64,000 bases of DNA. It comes from Lottia gigantea (Eukaryota; Mollusca; Gastropoda; Lottiidae). The translations under genes were made by a program, and so were the position numbers. The notes beneath the pieces were generated by a model. It searched no databases. It was not told the origin of the DNA and saw only the letters and a program-made list of their open reading frames with translations. This document shows, piece after piece, positions 49,161 through 62,800 of the stretch. Position 1 is the first letter of the stretch, and each line of letters starts with the position of its first letter. The stretch spans positions 751,839 to 815,838 of the forward strand of contig NW_008710427.1 in NCBI RefSeq assembly GCF_000327385.1, given 5' to 3'.

Positions 49161-49698
49161 AAAATGTTTTGATTCCCGAATTTGTGCACGCCCTTCGGCG
49201 CAAATTTAGTTTCGATTTTTTCTCTTTTCTGACCCAATTCGGACAGTTCGGACGGTTCGGGAATTCGGAATTTTAAAGCTGAACACGGTGACCACTTAGC
49301 CTCGCTGTGGAGTTAGTGGGCGGAGCTATGCATGCGTTTTGAGAAAGGAGTTGCTTCATGAAGTCTCTTGTTCTTGACCTAGCAATGACGTCTGCAAACT
49401 ATGACGTCAGTGACCTTGAAACTAAGACTCAAGGACTATGTGAATTCTAAAGGGAGATAACCACAAAGTAAAATTAGGCTCCAGACAACCAGAATTTGCC
49501 CTAACATACACTTGTCTGAAAGTCAAATTCTCAAAATAATTGATAAAAATGAACACACAATAAGCCTACAATTAAATGCTTCAAACTACCCATAATTAAC
49601 ATGCGTAGGCCTAGGCCTACTAACTCTATAATATGTAAGAATACACACAAAACTATGTTTCAAAATATTGAAATACATGTAATACCATAGGCTACTAT

Positions 49699-50418
49699 TG
49701 TTTTGAATTTCAGTTGATACTTTATTTGCATAAGTTGTGGTCTGAGGCTTTTGTAATGTGACCACGTGCTTGCTAGAGTTATTCGCCCTTGTTTCCGAGC
49801 CATTTTAAATGGGAACATTTTGAGAAACCTTTCCTGTTTTATTATGATTAACTTAATTTAGGGGCTTTGGACAAAACTCTTCAGGTACTTTTAAGATCAG
49901 CTTTATAACGGTCGTTTATATTATGCATACGTTCTTTTTGTATTTGTCTTAGAATATCGCGATGTAGAGCAACATATCGAGTCGAAAGTGCTTTTGATTG
50001 TTCTTCTACCCTTCTTTTCATTATTAATTGTAATTATATGGTTTTGCGTTTACTTGAATGTTTTGTTAGGTAACGGTCAGATTTGCTTAGCGTATTTTGT
50101 TTGTTGCATTCATTATTGTATTTTAATGTCGCCCGTAGCACGTGAATAGCATTACTAACTCCCCATTTGATAGGTTTACTGTATAAAGGGAGATAACTTC
50201 TGCTTGAACGGGCACCATTAAATGTAGTTATGTCCCATACAATATTTATTAGTAGCCTTAAGAAGTAAGTACATTTATTATCTCACGTAAAGGTTGAAGA
50301 TTTGTACTTATGATTTTATTCTTTATACATTTCAGAATACATAGTTCGAATTAGTACATACATAAACTAATAAACTGTATTATTGGAAATTTGTCTTGAC
50401 ACCACCCCTTCCCTACCA
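49699..50418 (+). repeat. Element A, 5' LTR
   Basis: 720 bp, begins TGTTTTGAATTTCAG and ends TTCCCTACCA. Carries a TATA-like word (TGTATAAAGG near 50180) and AATAAA at 50369-50374. Preceded by ACTAT. Confidence 0.92.
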
Positions 50419-50599
50419 TAAATTTTCAGAAGAGTTTTCAACTGATCCAGTTGGACAACATTCTGTAGTAGAAGACATACATCAGGAGAGACCAAGTTTA
50501 ATTTCTGGAGAAATTCTACTGCAGAAGAGAGGACATTTTTCATAACTATAGATTAATTTGGTAGAAAAAAATCATAATGGACAAAGGAGTGATAGAAGC

Positions 50600-51900
50600 T
50601 GTTGCCGACCTACCTACCCACTCAAAATCGTAAGGTTATTCAGCAAACAAGCGACCCAGCAGATTTTCGAGAGAGGAAGCAGAATAGGAAGATACTGAAG
50701 GGGAGAATAACTCGTGCTATAAATAGAATCACAGATTCTATTGAGAGTGGAAATATTAAAGCACGAAGAGTTCAGAAAGAATTGAATGATATCAAGCAAG
50801 ACTGTATATTGGCTAGAGAATGTAATAACGCACTGTATGGATTAGTCGGTGAATCTGAAGAAGAAAGATTGGATCAATGGGACGATGATTTGATGACGAC
50901 ATTGTATGATATAGAAGAATATGTCGAAGATTATATAAAGGCACCACAACAGCAACAACAGAATCAGGACACAGTTACAGAGTCTTCAACGAATGGAAGG
51001 ATAAATGGTACCGCTCCATCAACGAGTAATGAACACAGTGACGATATAGAAAGCTTATCAACTGCGGAATCTGGTTCAATACGTACACCAAGTGAAGTGC
51101 TACCATCATCTACCAATGCAATTACCAATACTCTCGTCATGCCATCTGACAATAATAATCATCGTATAGTAGCAGTTGATGATTGGATAGATAAGTTGGA
51201 AGAGTTTAAGGAAACCAGTTTATCCAATGAGTTTAAAGAGATGTCTGTAGCGGAAGCATTATTCAAATTAGAGGCTGCGAGAGATATACCTGCAGTACAG
51301 ATACCAAAGTTCAACGGCGACGCTCTACTCTACGTTGACTTTATAGAGAAATTCAAATTAAATATTCATGACAAACAACATCTGAAGGATGACATGAGAA
51401 TGACACAGTTGAAAATGCATCTGGAGGGAGAAGCTGCTCATCTACTGTCAGGAATGGGTAACCAATAAATTATGTACGCCACAGCACTGAAATCCATAAA
51501 GCAGGAATTTGGTCATAGAAGCAAAATATCTAGGAAATGGATCAATAAATTGACCAAAGGGAGTAAAATCACAATCATTGAAAGAAGTAAATTGAGAGAC
51601 CTGTCAATGGACATCGTCAACTGTATAGCTACACTAAAATTGATAAGGTATGACGCTGATATTAATGTAACTTATAACATGAGAATGATAATGAAGAGAT
51701 TGCCTGACAATTTGATTGATAAATGGAAGTTCTGTGCCATAAGTATTAGAGAAAAGGATGAGACTCCAAATATTGAACATATCAATAGCTTTATTAGAAG
51801 ACATGTTAAGGCGATGTTCGATCCAGATTTCGGAGATATCCAGAAGTCAACGGCGACGTTCAATACGAAGGTACCGAAGTCTGTAAATTCTACACAAAGA
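50600..51900 (+). pseudogene. Element A, gag region (rounded limits)
   Basis: Charged, coiled N-terminal part, then a capsid-like region typical of BEL/Pao gag (for example VPKF-like QIPKFNGDALLY). Fossil, not intact. Confidence 0.8.
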
Positions 51901-54400
51901 AAGTTTGAGCAAAGACCATCTACATGTCCAGTTTGTGACGAGAACCATAGAATTTACGATTGTTCAACGTTCAAAGATCTTCCTTATGATGACAAACTCA
52001 ACAAGATTAAAGAACTAAGGCTTTGTTTTAGTTGCTTGGCTAAAGGTCACATCACCAAAGACTGTCGAAGAAAGAGAGCCTGTGGCAAAAATGGCTGTGT
52101 TAGATTACACAACACACTCCTTCACACGGACCCACCAACAGCAAGCAGCGTTTCAACTCGGTATAAGGCTGGAATACTACCTGTACTACGTGCCAAGTTC
52201 CGGTCATCTAGTGGACGCTACGTCTGGGGAAATGTGTTAATAGACAGTGGAACAGGAATAACAATTATACGCAAGACAAGGCAAGAGCTTAATTTACAAG
52301 GAGCTAAAGATAGTAGAAGAGTGATATTTAAAATTTATGCTATGAATGGAGCCGAAGAATACTCAATAGAAGCCCACGAGCTAGATTCATGGTAATAGAT
52401 GTCCCCAACTTGAATAGAAAATGACTTAAATCCTTTCCACATCTTACAGACATTGTTGATGATTTTAAACACAAAGGTGGACCTATAGAACTTGTTCTTG
52501 GAGTACATTATAGTCATATACACGCAGATGAAGAAATTCGGCAAGGCTTACCATACGAACCACTAGCAAGAAAAACTAAACTCGGATGGTACGTCATTGG
52601 TCCAGATAGCAGTTTGAGAGTAGCACAACTTTGTTCTGTTAGTTTTGTAGAGAAAAGAGACTTACAGAAATTTTATGAACTGGAAACTATTGGAATTCAA
52701 GCACCAGACTGTTCATGTCCAGTAAAAGCTCTATCATTAGAAGACAAACTAACCATGAAGGTTTTTGAAGAAACTTGCAAACGAGAAGGAGATAGATATT
52801 CCATAGGCCTACCATGAAAGACCCGTCATTATTACCAAATAATTATCTGGTTGCAGAAAGAAGATTAAAGTCATTAGAGAGAAGTCTACTAAAAGATCCA
52901 GTGAAAGCAACAAAGTCATCAACGACTATGAGCAAAACGGTTGGGCAACAGAAGTCAAACCAGAGGACGTATGTCGTGAAGATCAGCCTGTTTACTATTT
53001 GCCTCACCATGGTATATATAGACCAGAGAAACAGAGTACACCTCTAAGAGTCGTCTTTGATCCTGCAGTATTGGTAAATGGAACATCATTGAATTCATTC
53101 CTTTGTAAAGGACCTTGTCTCATTGGGAATTTACTAGAGGTTTTGATACGCTTTCGAGAGAACACAGTAGCAATCATGGGAGACATTTCCAAAATATTCA
53201 TTCAAATTTTATTAGAAGAAAGAGACACCCAAGTCCATAGGTTTCTATGGAGAAATCTAAACCAAAATACAACACCAACTGTTTACAGACTTTTACGTAG
53301 CGATAAACCTTCAACAGCCATGGCAAGCTATGTCCTTTTACAGAGCGCTGCGGAGAATAAATATTTATATCCAGAAGCAGCCAAGATTCTAGAAAGAGAT
53401 CGCTACATGGATGACCTAATAAGATCTTGTCACACAGCAGATGAAGCAATGGGTTGCATTAACCAGCTAGAAACTGTCCTCAACACCGGAAGTTTCAAAG
53501 TCAAGCAATGGTTCTGTTCAGATGAAAACGTGCGTCAGCGATTGAAGGGATTATCATTTATAGAAGATGTAAATATTAAAGCTTCAAATACCATTGAATT
53601 TAAATCTGACGGAGATACAAGTACCAAAACTTTAGGAATTGGATGGGATCCAGAGCCAGACATCATAAAATTTTCTGTTAAACATATAACAGTTGAGAAC
53701 CTAACGAAGAGAACTGTCTTGTCAAAGGTAGCTATGTTCTACGACCCACTAGGATTAGCGTCAGGAGTAACCGTAAGAGCTAGGATTGCCCTACAAGATT
53801 TATGGAGATTAGCACTAGATTGGGACGACCGACTACCTAAAGAATTTCATCCAACATGGTACGACTTATTTTCTGATCTTAACAAATAGGCAGAAATTAG
53901 ATTCCCATGATGTCTAAGACCTAAAGATGCTATTGGACAACCTGAATTACACATCTTTGGAGATGCAAGTGGTAAAGCTTATGGAGGAATGGCGTATCTA
54001 CTATGGAATACACCAAGATCACCAGAAGTAAGATTAGTGTCAGCCAAAGCAAGAGTTGCCCCACTTCGTCAAACTACCATACCCAGATTGGAGTTGATGG
54101 CAGCATTGATTTCATCAAGACTGGCTAGAACCATCTATGATGCACTGGAAACCAAACCTTCAAGACTAGTATTATGGTCCGATTCTCAGGTGGTATTATT
54201 TTGGTTACGTTCTGAATCTGCAATCTTGAAGCCTTTTGTGGGATTACGTGTAGCAGAGATTCAATCTACATGGGGTTCTGATAAATTTAGATATGTATCC
54301 ACTGGGCTTAATCCTGCTGATGATTTGAGCAGAGGAATAACTGTAGATCAACTTAAGGAGAGATGGGTGCATGGTCCCTCATTCCTACGATTACCAGAAT
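51900..54400 (+). pseudogene. Element A, zinc knuckle, protease, reverse transcriptase and RNase H (rounded limits)
   Basis: Parts in order: zinc-binding CX2C-type motifs (CPVCDENH, CFSCLAKGH), an aspartic protease signature (LIDSGTG), reverse transcriptase (VVFDPAV, RYMDDLI) and RNase H-like sequence (TTIPRLELMA, LWSDSQVV). All are BEL/Pao family hallmarks. Fossil. Confidence 0.88.
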
Positions 54401-54749
54401 ACGAATGGCCTACAGACTTGCAAGAAAACTTAGAACCTGACGCAGAATTCAAACTACCCAAAATTGTTTGTCCTGTAATTAAAGTCAGTGAAGTTTTAGA
54501 TGTTTCCAGATTTTCAAGCTATCCTAAACTGGTTAGAGTTCTTGCCTACTGCCATAGATTTATCAGTGCAACCAGGAAACTAAAAACCTATCCAAATCAT
54601 GTATTGCAACCAGAAGAACTGGAACATTCCGAGTATCGATTACTTATGCTGGTGCAACGACCAATAACAGATTGGGAGGAGCGCTATCGAGATTTAGCCC
54701 CCTTCATCAAGGATAGCATCATCAGAGTTGGAGGTAGATTGAGAAAATC

Positions 54750-55900
54750 TTCATTGGAATATGACGAAATTCATCCTATTTTATTGTTACCAGAGAATGA
54801 AGTTACAAAGCTAATCGTAAGAGACTTTCATGCTAAAAATGGCCATTGCGGTGCAGAAAGGACACTTAGTGATATAAGACGTAAGTTCTGGATAATTAGA
54901 GGCAGAAACTGTGTGAAAGGCCTCATAAGACAATGCGTAATTTGCAGGAAACAGAGGCAACCAGCGCACACTACATTAATGGCTGATTTACCATCGGATA
55001 GACTCAGACCTTTACAGTAGCTGGTGTGAATTTGTTTGGCCCATTTAGCCTGAAGATTTCCAGAAATAAGACGATGAAAGCATGGGGTGTAATATTCACC
55101 TGCGCAACCGTTAGAGCGGTTCATTTAGACATAGTAGAAAGTTCGTCAACACCAGCTTTCTTGCAAGCTCTAAGAAGATTCGTCTCCAATCATGGATGGC
55201 CACAAGTTTTCATTTCCGACAATGGATCCAATTTCGTTGGAGCTGAGAAGGAATTGCGTCTACTCTACGAAAATGGTAAACGTCAAATCGCAGATTTCGC
55301 CATGTTACACAAAACCAAATGGAAGTTCAACATTCCTTTGAGTCCTCACCAAGGAGGAAAGCTTAATAAAGCAGACTAAGAAGGCTTTAAATGTTACAAT
55401 AGGTGAACAGATCCTATCTTGGAGTGAGATGGCTACCATATTTGCTGAGGTCAAATGTTTGTTGAATAGTCGCCCAATTACATATTCATCAAGTGATCCT
55501 AATTACTATTCAGCTTTGACACCTAATCACTTTTTTATTGGAAGAGCTACCATTGAAGTACCTCAAGGTCCTTACAAAGAGACGAATAATCTACATAAGC
55601 GTTTTGAATTTGTGCAGATGTTAATAAATAAATTCTTTACAAAATTTGTTAAAGAATACTTTCCCACGCTGATGAAAAGATCTAAATGGCTTAGAAAAGA
55701 GAGACAATTAAAGATTGGTGATATAGTATTGATGACTGATACAAATATTCCACGAGGAAAATGGGAAATGTCCAGAGTCATCGAAGTTTATCCTGGAAGC
55801 GATGGAGTTATCCGTAATATTAAAGTGAAAACCAAAAATGGAGAGTATAGGCGTTCCATTCAGAGATACTGCCCTGTCCTTGAGTGCGAAGATTAGTTAT
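54750..55900 (+). pseudogene. Element A, integrase (rounded limits)
   Basis: HHCC-like zinc domain (H...NGHCG...CVICRK), catalytic core with RAVHLDIV and ISDNGSNF, and a C-terminal domain with GDIVLM and PRGKWEM. Fossil. Confidence 0.88.
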
Positions 55901-56024
55901 AGTGATGTTTGTTGTAAATCATTTAGTGCAAAGATAAGACTTTGGTAACTTGTGTGACTGTGCACGCTTAAGAGACATTTAACATCACTTTATATAGTAT
56001 TGACATTACTTCGTACACTGCTGT

Positions 56025-56036
56025 GGGTTGGGAGGA
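56025..56036 (+). other. Element A, polypurine-like tract
   Basis: GGGTTGGGAGGA immediately before the 3' LTR, where plus-strand priming is expected in LTR elements. Confidence 0.6.
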
Positions 56037-56700
56037 TGTTTTGAATTTCAGTTGATACTTTATTTGCATAAGTTGTGGGCTGAGGCATTTGTAATGCGAC
56101 CACGTGCTTGCTAGAGTTATTCGCCCTTGTTTCCGAGCACGCCATTTTAGATGAAAACATTTTGAGAAACCTTTCCTGTAGCTTTATAACGGTCGTTTAT
56201 ATTATGCATACGTTTTTGTATTTGTCTTAGAATATCGCGATGTAGAGCAACTTATCGAGTCGAAAGTGCGTTGCGTGTTCTCCTACCCTTCTTTTCATTA
56301 TTAATTGTAATTATATAGTTTTGCGTTTACGTGAATGTTTTGTTAGGTAACGGTCAGATTTGCTTAGCGTATTTTGTTTGTTGCATTCATTATTGTATTT
56401 TAATGTCGCCCGTAGCACGTGAATAGCATTAGTAACTCCCCATTTAATCGGTTCCTTGTATAAAGGGAGATAACTACATTTAATGGTGCCCGTTCAAGCA
56501 GAAGTTATGTCCCATACAATATTTGTTAGTAGCCTTAAGAAAACTAAGGGAAGTAAGTACATTTATTATCTCACGTAAAGGTTGAAGAGTTGTACTTTTA
56601 TTCTTTATACATTTCAGAATACATAGTTCGAATTAGTACATACATAAACTAATAAACTGTATTATTGGAAATTTGTCTTGACACCACCCCTTCCCTACCA
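56037..56700 (+). repeat. Element A, 3' LTR
   Basis: 664 bp, same ends as the 5' LTR, followed by ACTAT. It is shorter than its partner mainly because of one length difference of nearly 60 bp. A 27-bp segment is inverted relative to the 5' LTR. Confidence 0.92.
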
Positions 56701-58524
56701 ACTATTAAATGACTAATAACTAACAAGCAATTTAAATATGAAACCTATTTGGAAGTCTGCTAAACCAAACGAATTCTATGCATCAGCTTCTAGGACAACA
56801 GAGATCTTATGAACAGGGCGTTGCAATTTAGTTGATTTTGCTTGCACATTTACAATCCGTACAAATCCTTTTTTTGTCATAAATTACACTTATAACTCTA
56901 CCTAACGTATATGAACTTCGAATAGCATTATCTAATACAACTACTATGTCTCCTTCAGAAACATTTTTACGAGAAGTCCATTTTGCTTAGTCTGCAATAA
57001 TGTTAAGTATTCTTTCGAAAATCTTTTCCACTTCCATCTTTTATTACTGAGATATTGTATTTGTCTCCATCGTCTATTGGCTTAATTATTATTCTTGCCA
57101 AAGGGCCCTGGGGGAACATTTTCACCATTGCGAAACAAAAGCAAATGATTTGAAGTTATGGGTTCAAGATCGTTTTTATTAGTTGATGAAATAGTTAATG
57201 GATGGTTGTTCAATACTGCCTCGACTTCGCACAGGGGAGTTGAGAGAGACTCGTCATCCAAAAGTACCAAAAGCATGGTATATAAAATCTTACGAGTGCT
57301 TCGGATGAGTCTCTCAAAAACCCCACCGAAATGCGAACCCACAGGAGGATTAAACTTCCAATAAATTCCATTCTGAAGCAGCTCATTCTTCATCTGTTCT
57401 TGATTCCATCTTCGGATGTCTTCTCTCATTTCTCTTTCAGTGTCAACCAAATTAGTTCGATTATCGGATCTGATAACCTTCACCGGACCTCTTCTAGCTA
57501 TTAAACGTCTAATTGCGTTGATACAGGAATTTGTTGTAAGATGCCACCTCTAAATGTACAGCTGGACGGAAATATAACTCCGTACCTCTTCACGTACGTA
57601 CGTCCTCTTTTGACATCGATGGGGCCAAAGAAATCCTTTTTGTTTGAAAATGGTTACAATCTGTGTCATACCTGCCACAGTGCCAGGTGCAGCATCGATA
57701 TCATTATATTCGAGATAATCGGACAATTGTAAAAAACGTGATAAAGCGAGATCGCGACTTAGTTTCAGACCATCAAATCTGTCTAATTTTGTTATTCCAG
57801 ATCTATCAATGGCCATGATTAAGCATAGGCCAATGAACAGAATTGACAGCGGATATCTAAGTAACAATTTCAGAAAAGGCATGGAAATAGTAAAATACAA
57901 ATAAAAGAGTAATATCTTATGCATAGAAAAATTAAAAGAAAGCATTCACACACACAATCATACTGGATACATTACCACATGATGATAATAAACTGTCTTG
58001 AGTTGAATATCATAAAAGGTTCTTGAATATCATTAGAGTTCTTGAATATCATAACAGTTCTTGAAACTTTGGTTTGAAAGCTGGGGCTGATGAAACCATG
58101 AAACAATCTCTGCTGTTAGTTAAAACTAAAATGGTGCATAACAATAAATAGTCTACTGTAGCCTAGATCTAATGTAAGTTCTTGGGACAGATGAAATTCT
58201 GCAGCTTGCATACGCATGTACAGGAAACGCGTGGTGAGGCCAAGCTTTCTAGGCTCTTTTATTTCTACTAATTCTGCACGTACACAATACGATGAAACAA
58301 ATTCTTAGTAGGCTTAATCAGTAGCCTCCAAAGTTTTTTTTTTTTTTTTATAAAAGTTCAAATCAACAGCAAAATTAAGGAGTTGAAAAATTGTTAGGAA
58401 TGATTCTCTGGCTGATTTTCTATCACAGACCGTGTGACGAGTAGGTCATTAAATCGTTGAATATCACCTGAATTCTAGGTCATCAATCAAAATTGTTCTT
58501 CCAATTTTTTACACAGGAAAGGAA

Positions 58525-58735
58525 ACGGCAATCTCCACCATGTTATGTTGGACTGTAGGGGTTTTGGGTCCAGGATAATCTGTCCTTAGTTCCTTTCCAC
58601 AGTGAAAACAATATTCAAGATTCAGCCATGATTTGTATTCTCTAGGAAGTGACATCATAGATGTTACATATTCATAAGGTAAAATACAATCAACTAAAGG
58701 GAGGTAAATCCAATATTAGGATTAATAGTAATATT
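58525..58735 (-). other. Coding-like fragment with C-x2-C-G motif, possible host exon remnant
   Basis: About 65 open codons on the minus strand, including SLPREYKSWLNLEYCFHCG and ending at a TAA. The pattern (LP..., then WL....C..CG) recalls the cysteine tail that follows leucine-rich repeats in some intracellular proteins. It does not resemble BEL/Pao proteins. No clear acceptor site was found upstream, so it may be a remnant or a chance frame. Confidence 0.3.
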
Positions 58736-59049
58736 CAGACCAACTTAAAGGTAAATAATACTAATACAAATGAAGATCTAAAGATCTGAATGCGACAATA
58801 GTGTCCTTTCCTGGGGTATTGTGAATGTCCATCAACACAAGCTTTGACAAATTAGAGTCTTAGGAAGAATCATTTGATGTTTAGAGTCAAATGGCAGATT
58901 TTACCTTGATAATTTACCACCGACTCTCAAAGTCTCTTCCACTAACACAGGATCAAGCTTTAATAAGTAGCTGTTCTTCTTTAAATTGCTACCGGATTTT
59001 AAAGTCTTAATTTCTTCTTCGAAATGCTGATTCTTGACAAATTCTACTA

Positions 59050-59838
59050 CAGTCAAGTAACCTAATTTCGTGGAAACCTAATATTCGTGGATTTCCGGAA
59101 AGGATTTATAATTTATATGAGCGACCGTGCGCGACCGTGCGCGACCTCCGCATTAGATTGTTTTGATAAACATGGGTTTTCTCTACAATATCAGCTAGTA
59201 GATTGAATCCAGTAGTTTTAAGAAAGGTAAAGTGTATTAACGTATACTTTGACAAATACAAAATGGCGGATTTCAGTTATTACCAAACATCACCATTTTT
59301 TATCGGCCGAATTTCCTTATAATCCCAAGCGGTAATCGGAATTCCAAGTGTTGTCTGCTAGAATATAGTCCAACGAATGAAGTCACGTGATCAACTAGCG
59401 GATTCCATGTCAGCAGAAAATTTCTATGAAACACAAAGTGGACCATATTCTTATGTTGTTTCAGTGACATTTTTTTTTAAATCGTGGTTCTTTGAAGGAA
59501 TTGTCACTAGTTATAATGAATTGATATTTAAGATAAATACTAAGAGAAGTTAATTATACCACCCGGTATCTATACAACGTGTTTTTCTCAACTTATTTAT
59601 AGATCAAACCTTGTACACGAAAATAGGTGATGCATTCTGCAGCCGTTGCCGAGTTGGTTGCTCATGAAATATGAGTCAAAGTGAAGGATTCATTAAGAAA
59701 ATCGAAATAAACCAATTTTAATTATTTTGTAGAATATCTGAGGAAGCATTTAAGACATTACAAATTTTTTTCGTTTTTTTAACTTTGACGAAATTCGGTG
59801 TTGAATCCTTATATCCACGAAAATAGGTTACACCACTG
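59050..59838 (-). mobile_element. MITE-1 copy 3, nested in element B
   Basis: About 789 bp with both ends complete and TA on both sides: TA then CAGTCAAGTAACC at the left, GGTTACACCACTG then TA at the right. BEL/Pao sequence continues on both sides, so the MITE entered element B. Confidence 0.88.
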
Positions 59839-62800
59839 TATCTTCTTCTCTACTTTCTGTAAAATGTCTCTGTTCATCTGAAGCTGGTAAACTCTTTCTT
59901 CTCTCTTCATCTGTAAATATCTAATGAATACAAACCAACCAATTGCTTTCTTCAGTTTGTGCCAGTTAGAATAAGGATTTATAACTGATTCTAATATTGT
60001 GATTGGTTTGTTTGCATTAGTTACCATTTGGGTGCATACAACTGTCTTCTTGACTTCAGCATTTTCCTGCGGAGTGTTGTATGAAGATGGTTCTGATTCT
60101 TTTAAGGAACTCTCACCCATCTGTTGACCTGCTCTGTGTCATTCATAGCGATACTTCTTGACGCGTCATCTGCTGGGTTGTTCTTGGTTCCTACGTACCT
60201 CCACTGCTCTACATCTGTGCCATCGCGGATTATTTCAATACGAATAGAAACAAAGGTATGGAAGCGAGTATTAACGTTGCGAATGTATCTTAATACAGTC
60301 ATACTATCTGTCCAGTAAAATGTCTCATCGACCTTAAGCTCAAGTTCCCGTAGGACCACATGGCCGCAGTGAGTTCCATACGAGGTATCGTTATTCGCTT
60401 TAACGGCGCTACTCTGGACTTAGCTATTATTGGACTACAGTTAACGTTACGGGAAGAGCCTACGAGTCTAATATAAATAAGAACACCATATGCAATGTCA
60501 CTTGCGTTACTGAAACTATGAATTTGGCACAAAACGATGTCTTTCAAATTGTCTCCTCTGTAGCACCTAGACACAGATAAATTGTTCTAATTGCGATATA
60601 TTCTTCAACCATTAGTTCCACTTTGTAGATTCAGCGTAGTCCTCTCTGACACATACTTTGAATGATGAGTTTAGCTGATAAGATGAAGGGAGAAGCTAGA
60701 CCTAAAGGATCGTATAGATATGCTACTGTGGACAGTATACCACGTCTAGTTTCTGATTGAGGTTTCAAGTTTATTATATCTTTTTCGACCGACCAACATA
60801 TTCCTAATGCCCGTTCGATTGATAATGCATCAGTGTCTTAAGTTTAAGTTTTTTACACCTTTAGCCTTTTCAGTGTCTGGTAGTGTGTTTAAAACGCGAC
60901 GACTACTACTGATCCATTTTGAGACGCGGAAGCCACCTTTCTGGCATAACGTACAAAGTTCTTTAACGAAATTTACTAGTTCGAGTTCACTGTCCATTGA
61001 CTTTAAACAGTCATCTACGTAAAAGTTTTTGAACACAGTCTGAACCATGTTACTATCAAAAAGTTCTTCATTGTCTATGGCAGTTTTTCTCAGCGCGGCA
61101 TTTGCACAAGAAAGAGACGACGTCGCACCAAAACGATCAACGACCATTCTGTATGTAGAGGGTTTCTCGTTTATGTTTCCGTCTGGCCATCATAAGAATC
61201 TAAGAAAGTCTCTATCTTCTTTTGGTACAAAAACATGCTATGTATTTCACCCATTACTCCATTATCGAAACTATAGTTTCAAGACTTTCATACTATGCCT
61301 TTTTTCGCTATGACAATGCTGTTTTTTCAAAATATAACCCTCACCGCTCACGGTTTTAGATTCCGCAATATTTATTTTCCTGTGGATCCATCCGATGTCT
61401 GAACTGTTATTTTTTCTAAACAGTTGCAGGTTCGTCTATTTTTGTCTCCAACTGCCGACGGTAGTGTGGAGCCAATTAAATCCAGCTTCTACCTTGTCCA
61501 CCAGGACATTCTGGGACTTATCTGGAACCAGTGGGGGTTGAGCCACTGTCGAATTATAGGGCACATCTAATACGAGAATTCTAAACTTCTCCTCGCTTGA
61601 TAATTCTTATTTACTATTCAGAAGATTTTCACTTTTAGACATTTCAGTTGCCATTTTTTCTAGCACGTTATAGCACGCAGTAAAGGGACATAACTCTTGC
61701 AAGTTATGACCAAGTTTTTATTCATTGAACTTGTCTTGTTTCGTTTTATGGATTTATGTATTTTGTATTACGGTTCTGATCGTTTGTACTTGGTATTTAT
61801 TTTATTCCAGATTTCACCATAAAACTATAGTTTTGATTTACCTAACAGGTCCAAATTATAAATAAAACAGATTAAAATATTCCGTTTCATGTGAAACAAA
61901 TGGCTATTCCGGATTTTATCAGAAACCTTTAGTTTCGTTTAGCAAGTCGTTTTTGTGCAGTTGGGCACGATGCGGCAAGTTGGACAATGCGGCAAAACGA
62001 ACCCACCGCCATTCGAGAGCCTTATCCAGAAACTTGTTTGCTATTCTTTCGTTGTCTCCATATCTGTTCTCCAGTTCTTCTAATATCTTCTTGAAGGCTA
62101 TCTGTGAATCTATGTAGCTTAAACTTCTAATGATGTCATTAGGTTCTCCTCTTATATACAGGTCTAAATAATTCAAACGTTTTTCATCTGATGAGGTATT
62201 GCTTATGATCAAAGAGTTGAATTGTCTCAAGAACCTTCGACAGCTCGTCATTAAATGTTTCTACAACACATGCTGGTTTCTCCAAATTCATCAAAATGGA
62301 CTCGATCAATGTTTCAGTTGCTTTAGATTGTGACTGGCTTGAAATGGATTAGTGTGATAAAGGTTGACTAAGGAATGGATTGCTCATCTCTGGGCTACGG
62401 TCAACAGTCTCCAAGGCATACTTGAGTTTTCAAGTTTTCTTCGATTGTCATGTTTCGATCATTTATGATTAGAGAATTTTGATCGGGATTGTTCTTATTT
62501 TCTTCGTCCATGAGAAATTTTCGTTGTTGCTTGACAATATCCATTTGAACTTGCAGATCAAGCTGCTCTTCTTGAAACTTTATTTCCATTTCTGCTTCTT
62601 TCAATTTTCTTTTTTCAGCTTCGAGCCTCTGAAATGTATTTAAAGCCTTGACCTTTGCTACCAGTTCAATTCATTTATATTTAAGAAAATTTATGGAATG
62701 TTGTGATTCATTAGACATACCATGACTGTCTATTGATCCTGACTTTATACTGTATGTGTCAGGTACTTGGAAGGAGTGTCTTCTATCGTGTCGTCTTTGG

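Larger units (their letters stand above)
49694..56705 (+). mobile_element. BEL/Pao LTR retrotransposon, element A (broken)
   Basis: Near full-length copy of about 7.0 kb including its 5-bp target duplication ACTAT at each end. LTRs are at 49699-50418 and 56037-56700. Gag, zinc knuckles, protease, reverse transcriptase, RNase H and integrase follow in BEL/Pao order. The LTRs differ by a few per cent in substitutions plus some length changes, so insertion is not very recent. The coding part is interrupted in roughly half a dozen places and is treated as a fossil. Confidence 0.93.
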
